From assembly GCF_009017415.1 (NCBI RefSeq), contig NC_092408.1, forward strand, positions 4,092,001 through 4,156,000: a DNA stretch of 64,000 nt, written 5' to 3'. The number at the start of each line of letters is the position of its first letter. Position 1 is the first letter of the stretch. Position numbers and translations under genes: made by a program. Shown in pieces: positions 11,379 to 22,211 of this stretch. The notes beneath the pieces were generated by a model that saw nothing but the letters and a program-made list of their open reading frames with translations, did no database searches and had not been told where the DNA came from. The stretch is from Aspergillus flavus (Eukaryota; Ascomycota; Eurotiomycetes; Eurotiales; Aspergillaceae).

Positions 11379-12288
11379 TTAATGAATCCCATACGTCGTC
11401 TTCAACCTATTGTCCTCGGCCCATCGAGCAATAGCATCGAAATCACCACACGTATGCTCAACGCCCCATCCCGTACTTCCCTTGTCATTCGGAGGCGCAG
11501 GAATCCATTCTAGAGTCGTGTCCGCGTGACACATGATAGCCTGTCTCAGGTAGTCCCAGCAATGCATGAGATGCGCTGCATTAACTTGGTCGAGGTTCCC
11601 TTCTCGAGCGGCGTAGTAGCCCTCTCGGGTCATATACTGAAAGCAATTAGCGTAAGCGTTCTTTCTTGACATTGTTGTTATAGACTAATGTGCTTACAAT
11701 GCAGTGGAGCTGGTGGAACACGGAAATCATTGCACGTTGGTGGGGAAGAGATTGATCCAGACCAGGCTGGTCGGGAAGTGCTGTGTCGTTGTTGATATTC
11801 ACGAAGCCTCGTCCAACTGGTGGCGTATTATTATATAATTCCATGATCGTCCTAGACATGAAAGAAACTCACTCGGCATCAATTCGTCCCAAGCCTTTTC
11901 CGCCTCAGGATTGAGAGGTTCTCCATACAACGTCTGAAAAACGAAAAGTTTTCGAGTTGGGGCTGACAGGGAACATTATCAATTTGATTGCATTGATTTG
12001 GATAAGAAGAAGGGAGCTCGAACCTGTCTTCGGGGGTAACCAAGGAACATCCTTTTCCTTGTGATGCGTCTTCCGGAAGTAATGGATGAGACCTCCCAAC
12101 AGCCCGATATTCGACAATAAGAGCAACGCAATGAGAAACCAGACAGCTTTCGAACGAGATCGCTTCCTGTCTCGTCTCGAGTACGACCGAGCTTCTAATA
12201 ATGTGTCTTTTTCTTCTTCGGCGATAGTTGATTCTTCGGATTGGCGCACCGGTACTTCTTTGTACCCATTAGATGAGCGCTCTGCCAT
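11379..12288 (-). CDS. ustYb: UstYb, DUF3328 oxidative cyclisation protein
   Basis: Four exons (12024-12288, 11873-11962, 11698-11816, 11379-11636) give 243 residues. The order is: a basic cytosolic N-terminus (RRDRKRSRSK), one membrane helix (AVWFLIALLLLSNIGLLGG), the segment LYGEPLNPEAEKAWDELM, then the two signature HxxHC motifs of the UstYa/DUF3328 family: HQLHC and HLMHC. The histidines and cysteines are thought to bind a metal, probably copper. The family carries out oxidative macrocyclisation and related oxidations of dikaritin peptides, and UstYa and UstYb are both required together with UstQ. Divergent from ustP. The label Yb (versus Ya) rests on its place next to ustA, as I recall the A. 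flavus cluster. Confidence 0.88.
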
Positions 12289-12578
12289 TTTTATTTCTCT
12301 GGACCGAAAGAAATATGAAAACATGAATAGATATCGATTAAGCTACAAATAACCTCTTTACAGGCCTTCAAGTCTGGTAGTCTTTTTTGTACATGCCTGG
12401 GATTTATGATGGATGTAGGCGCGGAATCAATTGGCTGTGGAAGCGGCGCCTGCGCCAAAGGACCCACTCGCCGTTATCCATCAATATGGAGTTCAGTCAG
12501 TCAACATAGCGTGTGCATTGGAGCAGCTGGCTGTCAACTCTCCTGGAATATCTGTAAAAAGGAGGTGTGGTGGTAAAG
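12289..12578. promoter_or_regulatory. Divergent promoter ustYb / ustP
   Basis: This 290-nt region contains GGCGCC at 12445-12450 followed at once by TGCGCCAAAG (12451-12460), a doubled version of the cluster motif, plus a GGCGCG near 12414. Confidence 0.55.
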
Positions 12579-14942
12579 ATGGGTTTTAGCTGGTATGGCG
12601 TACTCCTTTTCGTCCAGCTTATTTCATCCACCATTGTTTACGCCTCGGATCCATGCGCCCAGATCGATCACTATGTAGCATGGGGGAAAAAACAAGGTAC
12701 ATATTCATGAATGCAATATGACTGATTTTTGTAAGTGATGATTGACAAATTATAGGGAGGAACAAAATCTCCGGGATTCCAGGCCATCTGGCGTATGATT
12801 GTCTTCGGTCGATGCCATTTCGCTCAGATCTGGCCGTGAAGTTTGTGGACGACTATGCCAAATACCTACAGTTCCATGCCACGGTATCTATGCTGAAAGG
12901 TAGCTCAGCCTCCGCCAGGTAATCCCCTTGTAGAACCAAGCTAATGATGACCTGAGTTAGACCCTCCCAGCGGCTATATCTCAACCGGGGTCGATTTGTG
13001 GGGAGGATTGCAGAGAATCCGACAAAAGGCCAGCGACAATGTATATTCGAGCCAGTACGATTTTGATTCTGATCTCAAGTATCTCACCTCACGGGCCAAC
13101 GATGGCCATCTCAGTGTTGGGCTGTGTTCTCTGGAAATCATGCACTTTGAGCACGATATGCCTTTGGTGTCGATTTCACTGGATGGGGTTCAGCTTCCCC
13201 AGATATATACGTACTGTAAGCTTTTTGGGTGTTCCAGTTGTGACTTGATAGAAGGGTGGATGGCTCAGTCAGAGGAATATGCTATAGATGACGCCGAGAT
13301 GAAGCTTCGCGGGACCGAGGCCGCGATCTCATCGGTTTATTGTATTGAAGACATGGATCCGGTTTACTATTTGCAGGCTAATATCGGTGTAACCATTGGA
13401 CTTCAAGATCCTGATGCTCGGTATACCCGATGGGCCAATAATTGAAAGCATAATGGCTAATGTGCAATCCAGATATAACCACCTGTTTCCCTCACCTGCT
13501 GCAGCATTTTCAGGAATGTACACAGGAGGGCTGTGGACCAACAATCTGGGTTCCTGGCCTGGGAAGGCCAACCAAACCGTGGAATTCAGCAATGGAACCA
13601 AAATGACAGTGGAAACTACTGCATCAGTGATGTTGGATCGTGGATTGGATTTCTCCAGTGGGGAATCACTCTTTCAGACTGCTTGCATGCCGAATAAGAA
13701 GAGTCGCCCTCCCGATCCCCGCCCATCACTCGCGGTAGGGAAGCCTCCATACTCGATTCCACTAGGTGGACCTTCGATGTATCCGGACCCGATTATACAT
13801 CATAAGAAAGACTTTGTAAGAGGGTATTATCTCCATGAAGAAAGACTTGAAGATGTTGCCGTACTGCAGCTCCCAACGTTCAGACTCATCGGGGAGAGTC
13901 CGGTATCGTTGGCGCGAGTTGCAGTTCAGTTCCTTGAACGCGCAAGAAAGGATGGAAAAGAGAAGCTCATCATTGATCTATCGAACAATATGGGGGGCGA
14001 CATCAACCTGGGATTTAATCTGTTCCGGATCCTCTTCCCAGACAAGCCAATCTACACGGCCACTCGGTTCCCCTCCACAGAGTTGATTGGCCTGATGGGT
14101 CGTGTCTTCTCGACTTCCCAGGGTAATGAAGCAGTTGAGCATGACAATACGCTGGACCTGCCTCTGGTGTTCCAGAATGCGGTTACACCAGACCATCGAC
14201 ACTCGTTCGGCAGCTGGGAGAAGCTGTTCGGTCCCGTCGAAATCGCAGGTCAGAACATGTCCCATCTACATGCGACGTATAATTTCACCACGGCATCGAC
14301 CGAGGACAATCCGATCAGTGGGTATGGGGGCATTGAGTTTGGACCTTCGACTCAGCTATTCCACGCCGAGAATATAATTATCGTATGTCTTCCATTAAAT
14401 ATGCATAGCACCGACACTAATACCAACAGATGACAAACGGCATCTGTGCATCCACATGTACAATTCTAGCAAGATTACTCAAGCAACAAGGCGTAAGAAG
14501 CATAGTTTTCGGAGGGCGTCCTAGAGCAGCCCCGATGCAGCTACTCGGGGGCAGCAAAGGCGGCCAATATTGGTCGTTAGTTACAATAAGCCACTACATT
14601 AAAAAGGCACGCGAGATTGCAGTGAACGCAAGTGGAGCCGGTTCTCCCATTCTCTCTGAAGATGAATTGGCTCGGTTTCTAGAGTTGGCTCCTCCACCAC
14701 TGACAGGATTCCCAATTCGAATTGATAGCCGTGGAGGGAGTGGGGTGAACTTCCGCAATGAATACGACGAGAAGGACCCAACCACCCCGTTGCAGTTTGT
14801 CTACGAAGCGGCGGACTGTCGGTTGTTTTGGACGGCGGAGAACTATGTCTTTCCCGAGAGTTCGTGGGTTGCAGCAGCAGATGCGATGTTTGGAGATGCT
14901 TCGTGCGTGGAGGAGTCAGATGGACATCATATTACTCCTTAA
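12579..14942 (+). CDS. ustP: UstP, S41-family serine peptidase, secretory
   Basis: Five exons (12579-12696, 12756-12899, 12961-13420, 13473-14382, 14430-14942) give 714 residues. It starts with a signal peptide (WYGVLLFVQLISSTIVYA) and has LKDPPSGY early, as in fungal S41-like proteins. The catalytic segment is NGICASTC near residue 550, where the Ser in CAST is the expected nucleophile, followed by VFGGRP. A stretch near 13211-13250 reads through in frame, where relatives sometimes have an intron; no frame-keeping GT-AG intron of normal size was found there. A peptidase in a peptide pathway could trim the excised core, but the role is not proven. The UstA cores end in IDKR tails that must be removed by some carboxypeptidase or endopeptidase. 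Confidence 0.85.
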
Positions 14943-15042
14943 CCTTTTCTTTCCCGTAATGAAAATATATATTTACTTCATGTATTACTACTGAATCCTA
15001 AGCATCACACGCCCCTTGTCTAAAGTGTCCATTATTCCCACA

Positions 15043-16016
15043 CTAATTATGCTTAGCATCCACAAGCCGCCGACTATCCGCCCAGGCCAGGATGCCATCA
15101 AAATCCTTACAGATATGTACTGCACCTGTACCGTCCGTGCCGGGGTTGTCTGTCCGTGGATCCTGCCCTTCCAAGGCTGTATCTCCACAGCAGAGCAGCG
15201 ACTGGCGCAGATATTGAAAACAATGGTCGACGTGGTCATGGGAGTGGACATGGACCTGTTCATGAGGGTGCTCGTTGGAATGTGTGTCGTCTCGCGAATG
15301 GTGCGCGTTTAAATCTGCTGCTGATTTGGCTGCTGCCAGGTCGTCATAGACAGACATGATTGCGTACTGAATTGTAGATTAGGAACTAGGAAGCTCATAT
15401 CAAGTGATCTCCTTTTGGACAGAACATGACATACCAAGCAGTGTAACTGGTGGAATACTGCAATGGAATAGGTATCCTGACCTAGCTGCTTGATCGGGGG
15501 AGGCAGGGTGTATCTCTCCGTCTGGTTGACTGCGATAAAGCCATTTCCTCCTGTCGACCTTGTTAGATGGTTTCCATCGCTAGGCATATATTGCAAAACC
15601 CACGAGGCATATACGACAACCAATTGTTCATTGTCGCATTTCTGGATTCCTCTGTTTTGTGATCTGATGCAGCCAATGGATCAGAGCGAAATATGACTCT
15701 CCGAGCAGGAACTATATCCATCCCCATTGGCGGTTAATCCTAAATTCCATGGACAGATACATAGATATATGTTTATCAACTCACAGTTCCCAACCAGCCC
15801 ATTTAGCTCACCCAACAACCGCTCCGGAGTCTTCCTAGTAGCCTGGGCGAAGAAAATACCGAAGAACAAGATTTCGATGAATCCAACAAAGGCAAGAGAG
15901 GTGTAAATGATCGGACGCAGGCAATCCCATCTTTTTGGTCGGTTCTTCTTCTCGGCAAAGTGTTCGGGTTTGAGGAGGTATTCGTCGGATTCTCGATGTG
16001 CGTAGAGATCCGACAT
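15043..16016 (-). CDS. ustYa: UstYa, DUF3328 oxidative cyclisation protein
   Basis: Four exons (15785-16016, 15604-15711, 15435-15550, 15043-15366) give 259 residues. A cytosolic N-terminus precedes one membrane helix (IIYTSLAFVGFIEILFFGIF), then ELNGLVGNF, the variable FRSDPL region, NNWLSYMPRGNGF, and the two HxxHC motifs: HQLHC and HVDHC. Between the two motifs lies a His-rich insert (HEQVHVHSHDHVDHC) absent from the UstYb here. Exons 1 and 2 meet only if the 73-nt intron 15712-15784 is used; the frame is then continuous. Function by family: metal-dependent oxidation during macrocycle formation, acting with UstYb and UstQ on the YAIG core. Divergent from ustH. Confidence 0.88.
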
Positions 16017-16458
16017 GGTGGCTAGGTCTGGCTAATAGAATTAGGAAGAATTGACTACGTGAAAGAGGGTATTATTCTATTCTATGTCCGATTTACAGAA
16101 ATGTAAAGCTATCACGGTGATTTCTGTTATTTGGCGCTGAGCTGCGCCAAACTGTGCGCCAAATATGCTGCATTTGTTCGTATTGCACAAACAAGAAATG
16201 GATTAGCGCCTAGTTTCGAGGACTCTCGTCGATTAGAGTAAAAAAAAAATGTGTGTCTTACCATCCAAGATCCACTACCTTATGTGAGCAGTCCAAAAGT
16301 CCGTAAGATCGTCAGTTACCCCTCTTTGGTTTGCCAGCGAATCAGCTCTCGGCTGGAATGCAGCTTCACCTCCTGCATCTTTCTTCCTGCCTTTCTTCGT
16401 CGCATTCCATTGCTGTACAGTGTTAGCCTGACTTCTCATACAGGGTCCCTCGTCACTC
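16017..16458. promoter_or_regulatory. Divergent promoter ustYa / ustH with an inverted repeat
   Basis: This 442-nt region contains a perfect inverted repeat, TTTGGCGC (16130-16137), six-nt spacer, GCGCCAAA (16144-16151), and a third half-site GCGCCAAA at 16156-16163. AGCGCC occurs at 16205-16210. This is the clearest symmetric form of the cluster motif. An A-run lies at 16241-16249. Confidence 0.6.
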
Positions 16459-18523
16459 ATGGCCTCAAAATGGATAGAAGAGCAGCCCCTCGTCCATCGT
16501 AGAGACATCCGGATCTCCAGTAAATCCCGCATTGCAGCTGGTTTGCTCGTTCTCCTTGTACTCTGGCGGTATGGTCTCCCTTCTTCGATTCACTTTGGTT
16601 TCTCGTCAGAGGAGCCCAAGCAGTTAGGTGCCGTTGCTAGTGAACATGCGCTGTGCAGTCGGTATGGAGCAGACATGCTGGAACGAGGTGGGAATGCGGC
16701 TGATGCTGTAAGCCTTTTTCCTAATCTTCTCCTCTTCGTGCGCGTTAATGCTTTTTCATAGATGGTCGCTACAATGTTTTGTATTGGCGTCGTAGGTATG
16801 ATGCGCATTGCCTGTGGTGAACGAAGAAAGATCAGCTCATGAACAAGCCCAGGCATGTATCATAGTGGAATCGGGGGAGGCGGTTTTATGCTTATCAAAT
16901 CCCCTGATGGCGATTTTGAATTTGTGGATTTCCGCGAAACAGCCCCTGCTGCAATTGTCGCATTGGGAAAGAATACATCCGCCGGTCTGAGGAGGTAGGA
17001 GACTCCTCCGCTATCCCACTTCATGCGATAGCTCACCATTAATCCACTCATAGTGGTGTTCCTGGAGAAGTGCGCGGTCTTGAATATCTACATCGAAAAT
17101 ATGGCGTCCTCCCCTGGTCGGTGGTCCTGGAACCGGCTATCCGCACTGCACGAGATGGGTTCCTTGTGCAGGAAGACCTGGTCAACTATATCGACATGGC
17201 GGTCGAAGAGACAGGTGAAGATTTCTTGTCCAAGCATCCCTCTTGGGCGGTTGACTTTAGCCCTTCCGGGTCCCGAGTCCGGCTGGGGGATACGATGACT
17301 CGTCGACGACTAGCCGCGACTCTGGAAAGGATTTCCGTTGATGGTCCAGATGCGTTCTATTCCGGCCCCATCGCGGAGGATATGGTTGCTTCGTTGCGGA
17401 ACGTGGGGGGAATCATGACTCTGGAGGATCTGGCTAATTATACGGTTGTTACTCGCGATACCTCGCACATTGACTACCGGGGGTATCAGATTACCAGTAC
17501 AACTGCACCATCGAGCGGGACTATCGCGATGAACATCCTCAAGGTGTTGGACACATATGACGAGTTCTTCACTCCTGGAACCACCGAGCTCAGCACCCAT
17601 CGCATGATAGAAGCTATGAAGTTTGCGTTTGGCCTGGTATGCATCTTACCCTGGACTACCGACAGTACTTCAACCTGCCCCGACTAACAGCAGCACCAGA
17701 GAACACGTCTCGGGGATCCGTCGTTCGTGCATGGTATGGAAGAATATGAAAATCACATCCTGAGTGCAGAAATGATCGACCATATTCGCCAGAGTATATC
17801 CGACTCGCACACGCAGGATACATCAGCGTATAACCCTGACGGGCTGGAAGTCGTCAACAGCACAGGGACAGCGCATATCGCAACAGTCGACCACCAAGGC
17901 TTGGCCATCTCCGCGACGACCACTATCAACCGCTTGTTCGGCAATCAGATCATGTGTGACCGGACCGGCATTATCATGAATAATGAGATGGATGGTAGGC
18001 TCCACCGGCTCTACTGCAGCTCAACGATCAATGTTAACATGACCTGGAAGACTTCTCCGTTCCCACCTCATCGCCGCCAACATTCGGCCATACTCCATCT
18101 TCGACCAATTTCGCTGAGCCCGGAAAACGTCCCCTCTCGGCCATTTCGCCAGCCATCATTCTCCATCCCGACGGATCACTATTTCTGATTGCCGGCTCGG
18201 CCGGCAGTAACTGGATCACCACCACAACCGTGCAGAATATCATCTCTGGTATTGACCAGAACTTGGCAGCGCAGGAGATCCTGGCGACGCCGCGTGTCCA
18301 TCATCAGTTGATACCCAATCATGCCATTTTCGAGACCACATACGATAATGGGACGGTGGACTTCCTCTCCCAGCTAGGGCATGAAGTGACATGGTACCCG
18401 CCTGCCGCGAGCATGGCGCATTTGATTCGCGTGAACGCAGACGGGGGATTTGATCCTGCTGGAGATCCCCGGCTGAAGAACTCCGGGGGTGTAGTGGCCC
18501 TGCAGCGTCGTAAGTTCTGGTAG
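16459..18523 (+). CDS. ustH: UstH, gamma-glutamyltranspeptidase
   Basis: Six exons (16459-16707, 16762-16795, 16853-16994, 17054-17636, 17700-17994, 18051-18523) give 591 residues, the usual length. A short cytosolic tail and a signal-anchor (IAAGLLVLLVLWRYGL) precede the large-subunit motif SGIGGGGFML. The autoprocessing nucleophile Thr is in STGTAHIA, and the small subunit carries MNNEMDDFS and RPLSAISPAI (substrate-binding Ser region). All expected key residues are present. GGTs remove or transfer the gamma-glutamyl group of glutathione and its conjugates. In this cluster it could process a glutathione-derived S-adduct to the cysteine level; the published work did not find it essential as far as I recall. 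The name ustH is from memory. Confidence 0.82.
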
Positions 18524-18630
18524 TCGGTCTCATGCTTATGGTGAAATTAAACACATACCAACATTCATACGTACAAAACTACATATATCTTAATTGAATT
18601 GCCCTTGAGTAGAGGAAGCGAGGAGTAGTT

Positions 18631-20083
18631 CTAGGTATCCCGCGTGACAATCTCATCCAACTCACTGCAAAACGCCCTAACTTCCTCGACAGTATTGTAA
18701 TGGACAAAACTAACCCTAACCAAACCATCGCTACTCTTCGGCTTCAAAACATCCCACGTCGGGCGCGGCGCCAAACATATACCCGAGGTAATTCTAAACC
18801 GATTCCTCGTATTCACCCGCATAGCCACATCCCCAGATGATCGGCCCACGACCTCAAACGTCACAATCGCAACCCTTTGACTCGGGTCACTATTCCGGCG
18901 CCCAAAGACCCGGTAAACACTCGGTTTGCTCAGGAGATACTCAAGCAAAATAGTAACCAGGACAGTCTCCTGACGGACAATCCGGTCCCAACCAACTGTA
19001 TCTTGGAGATAGGAAACGATCGGCGAACACATGAGCTGGAGCTCGAAGCTGGGCATCCCCAGAGCCAATTTCCCATCGAGAGACGACGAGGAAACGAAAT
19101 AGTGATTGATGCTAGTCATGTATCGGTCCTGTGCTTTGCGACTCGCATAGAGCGTGCCCAAATGGGGGCCGAACAGCTTGTACCAGCTGAAACAGTAGAA
19201 GTCGACGTCGAGCTCCTTCACGTCCACGGGACGATGGGGCACGCAGGCTACGCCGTCGACGATGAGCATGCAGCCTGGGATAGTGTGCACTACGTCTGCG
19301 ATCTCGCGGATGGGATGGATGGTTCCGACGACGTTGGAGACGTGGTTGCAGGTGACGAGTCGGGTTTTGGGAGAGAGGAGTGGTTTGAGGCTGTCTGTGG
19401 TGAGGACCGGGTCGTCGGGGCTGTTCGGGGTGGTGGTTGGGGACCACCATTTAATGGTGATTCCTAGTTCTCTGGAAAGATGGATCCAGGCACTGGCTGC
19501 TGCCTCGTGGCAGAGGGTTGAGCAGACGATTTCACAATCGTTGTTTAGCATGGGTTTGAGAGATAATCCTAGCAGGCGAAATAGGCATGTGGTTGATTGG
19601 CCGAAGGCTGGATTTTACAGTACGTTTGCCCTGGATTAGCATGCACCATAAAGACAAAAGACATGATGGATTTACTTATTTCGTCTGGCAACGCATTGAT
19701 AAACGCGGCCACCTTCCCCTTGTTCCCCGTATAGGCTGTGATTGCCTCCATGCTCTTCGCATCGACGCCCGGGGGGAAAGGGAAGGAATACATGAAGTTG
19801 CTTGTACTGTGGATCCCATTGGCGTCTTGTACTCCTTCATATATAAAGAATGCGATGGGGAGTATAAGTACCTTTCAATCGCTTCCTTCAGAACAACCGT
19901 CCCAGACGCATTGTTGAAAGCAGCTGTCTCTCCTCCTAGAACTGGAAAGTGGGATCGGACACTTTCGACATCTATGACATTTTCAAGAGGTGTTTCTGCC
20001 TGTGCAGTGCCATTTATGCTAGAGCCCAGTGGGACCGAATCTTTGTCGACATCATCAAGTGATGAGGTTGCTACCGATTTCAT
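18631..20083 (-). CDS. ustD: UstD, PLP-dependent decarboxylative aldol enzyme
   Basis: Three exons (19872-20083, 19676-19806, 18631-19607) give 439 residues. It belongs to the fold-type I, class V aminotransferase / cysteine-desulfurase-like group: FNNASGTVVL at the N-terminus, FGQSTTCLFRLL, a PLP-phosphate region, IVDGVACVPH with the cofactor Asp, and FSWYKLFGPH whose Lys is the Schiff-base residue. Exon 2 may start six nt earlier (19800 versus 19806), both in frame. In ustiloxin B biosynthesis UstD takes L-aspartate, loses the beta-carboxylate and adds the resulting carbanion to an aldehyde on the peptide side chain, making the terminal gamma-hydroxy amino acid. Divergent from ustF2, which supplies that aldehyde precursor in the known scheme. 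Confidence 0.9.
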
Positions 20084-20347
20084 TGTCGATGATCCACTTT
20101 ACTGTGTTATTAGACTTTCATGGATTATCCATATCGAAGGAATTATATTCGTTGATTGCAAGTAATGAAGGAGAAATGCAAGTGCAGCTATTGATGCATC
20201 AGGCGCCTATCATCCATCTTAGCGCAGAGCCACCAAAAAACGGCGCCAAATAGCAGTCGACCAGCGCAAATCATATTTTATAGGCTTAGGTGAACATAAG
20301 AATAAAACCAGAATACCTAATACCGATACTGAAACACCGCAGAGTAA
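20084..20347. promoter_or_regulatory. Divergent promoter ustD / ustF2
   Basis: This 264-nt region contains GGCGCC at 20202-20207 and the best form CGGCGCCAAA at 20241-20250, with AGCGCAAA following near 20263. Both genes act late in the pathway. Confidence 0.6.
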
Positions 20348-21997
20348 ATGGCCAATCCTCAAACCACCCGTGTAGCCGTGGTTGGTGCTGGCATTAGCGG
20401 TGTTCTGGCCGCCGGACATCTCCTCGCGACAGGTCTTGAAGTGACCGTTTTCGAACGCAATGCGGCCCCCGGTGGAGTCTGGTATGCTATTCCCTTTTCT
20501 GGTCTACTTGCTACTCGAGAAGCTGATGCCTGGGCAAGGTTATACGATGAACGAACACCGATCGAGCCATCGTATCCGGCCATGAAGCCCTCAAAGGCCG
20601 ACCCGCCAGCAACAAATGAACAAGAAACGAGCAGGTTCATGCTACAGCATGCCCCGCCTGGGTGAGTGTATCTCTCTCTATCTCTCCCTTACTTTGGTAA
20701 CACGGAAAATCGGTTTAATGTGAATCAGGCCGTGCTATTATAACCTCCAGAACAATGTCCCCACGCCACTACTGGAGGTGTCGCTTAAGCCATGGCCAGA
20801 CGGAACGCCAGATACTGTGAGACATGATGTAATCCAACGGTTTATTCAGGATATGTCGATTGAGGCCAAGGTGCATGATGTGACACGGTATGAAGCGCGA
20901 GTAAAAAAGGTTGTGAAAGATGGCGCAGAATGGAAGATTACCTGGTCTACTCCGCAGGTGGGGTTGCAATCTGAGACTTCGGAGTTCGAGCAAGTATCTG
21001 TAAGCCACTGTAGGGATCTTACCGGCTCAAGAGCTAACCATCGATAGCCTTTTGATGTGGTGATCGTGGCGTCTGGACACTACCATGCGCCCCGTGTTCC
21101 AGATATTCCGGGCTTATCAGACACGAAGAGAAAGTATGGGTCTCGAATCTTGCATTCCAAGGAGTATCGACGGCCGGAAAACTTCAGGAACAAGGTTCGT
21201 GGTCTTGCCCGGGAATCCATTTAGACTCATGCCAACACACACAGAATATTCTTATGATCGGTGGAGGAGTCTCGTCGATCGACATCGCCAACGATATCAG
21301 TCCATTCGCCAACACCATTTACCAGAGCACGAGGAACAGTAAATTCGATCTCGTTGAGAGTATGCTCCCCGAGAACGGGGTCCGAGTCCACGAGATATCC
21401 CATTTCGAAATACAAAGCCACAGCGACGAGCCATTATCAGATGACGAGCCACTACCGTTGACAATCCATTTCGAGTCCGGCCAGAATCTCCACGGGATTC
21501 ATATGATCATGCTCTGTACGGGCTATCATATCACATTTCCCTATCTAGAAGAATACCACAGTGATGAAACAACATTGCAAGACGCAGACGAAAACATCCT
21601 CATCACGGACGGCACGCAGGTGCATAACTTATACCAGGATATATTCTACATCCCCGACCCCACGCTTGTCTTCGTAGGACTGCCTTACTACACATTCACA
21701 TTTTCCATCTTCGACTTCCAGGCCATTGTTGTTGCCCAGGTACTCTCCGGTACCGTCCAGCTACCAACTGAGACTGAAATGAGATCGGAATACAACGCCA
21801 AGGTGGAACGAGTCGGTCTTGGAAAGGTGTTCCATTCGATTCTGGGGACAGAAGAAAACTACGTGCATGATTTGTTAACGTGGGTGAATACTAGCAGGGC
21901 AGCGCAGGAGCTTGTCGCGATTAAAGGGTTTAGCCCGAGATGGTACGAGGCAAAGGAGGCACTGAGACAGAAATACAGGGCTCAAGTTAACAAGTAG
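20348..21997 (+). CDS. ustF2: Flavin-containing monooxygenase UstF2
   Basis: Five exons (20348-20481, 20539-20661, 20729-20999, 21048-21194, 21245-21997) give 475 residues. FAD motif VAVVGAGISG is at the N-terminus; the second nucleotide motif MIGGGVSS opens exon 5. The first intron (20482-20538) is inferred from ustF1, because reading through is also open; splicing gives an exon 1 of exactly 134 nt and restores the LYDE block seen in ustF1. Exon 4 is 147 nt in both. The two genes clearly arose by duplication. In the known pathway UstF2 carries on the oxidation of the sulfur-linked amino-acid side chain begun by UstF1, giving the carbonyl used by UstD. Confidence 0.88.
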
Positions 21998-22211
21998 TTC
22001 TGTAGCCGACGAGAATCGATATAGAATATGCTCTTCTAGATATTAATTTTCATGCGGCGCCTGCTTCGGCGCCAAAGTCCTTCCCCGCGGCAGTTTCTCC
22101 ACTAGGGTTCGTTAAAGTAACGAATTGCCCACGGCACCTCTTTGCTTATAAAGTACACAAACCACATAGGAATAGTCATATGTCAAAATAAAATAATACA
22201 TAGATCTCCAT
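21998..22211 (+). promoter_or_regulatory. ustQ promoter with paired GGCGCC sites
   Basis: This 214-nt gap between ustF2 and ustQ has GGCGCC at 22056-22061 and CGGCGCCAAA at 22067-22076, two sites 12 nt apart (about one helical turn). Confidence 0.55.

Noticed and set aside
13205..13255. Intron in ustP near the QIYTY segment
   Set aside because: Candidate GT-AG pairs either give stop codons or are under 30 nt; the frame is open without splicing.
18877..19467. Long plus-strand frame opposite ustD
   Set aside because: It is antisense to a gene with clear PLP-enzyme motifs; its translation is acidic low complexity.
20482..20538. Read-through of the first ustF2 intron as coding sequence
   Set aside because: The stretch is open, but the paralogue ustF1 has an intron at the same point, and splicing restores equal exon length and the LYDE block.
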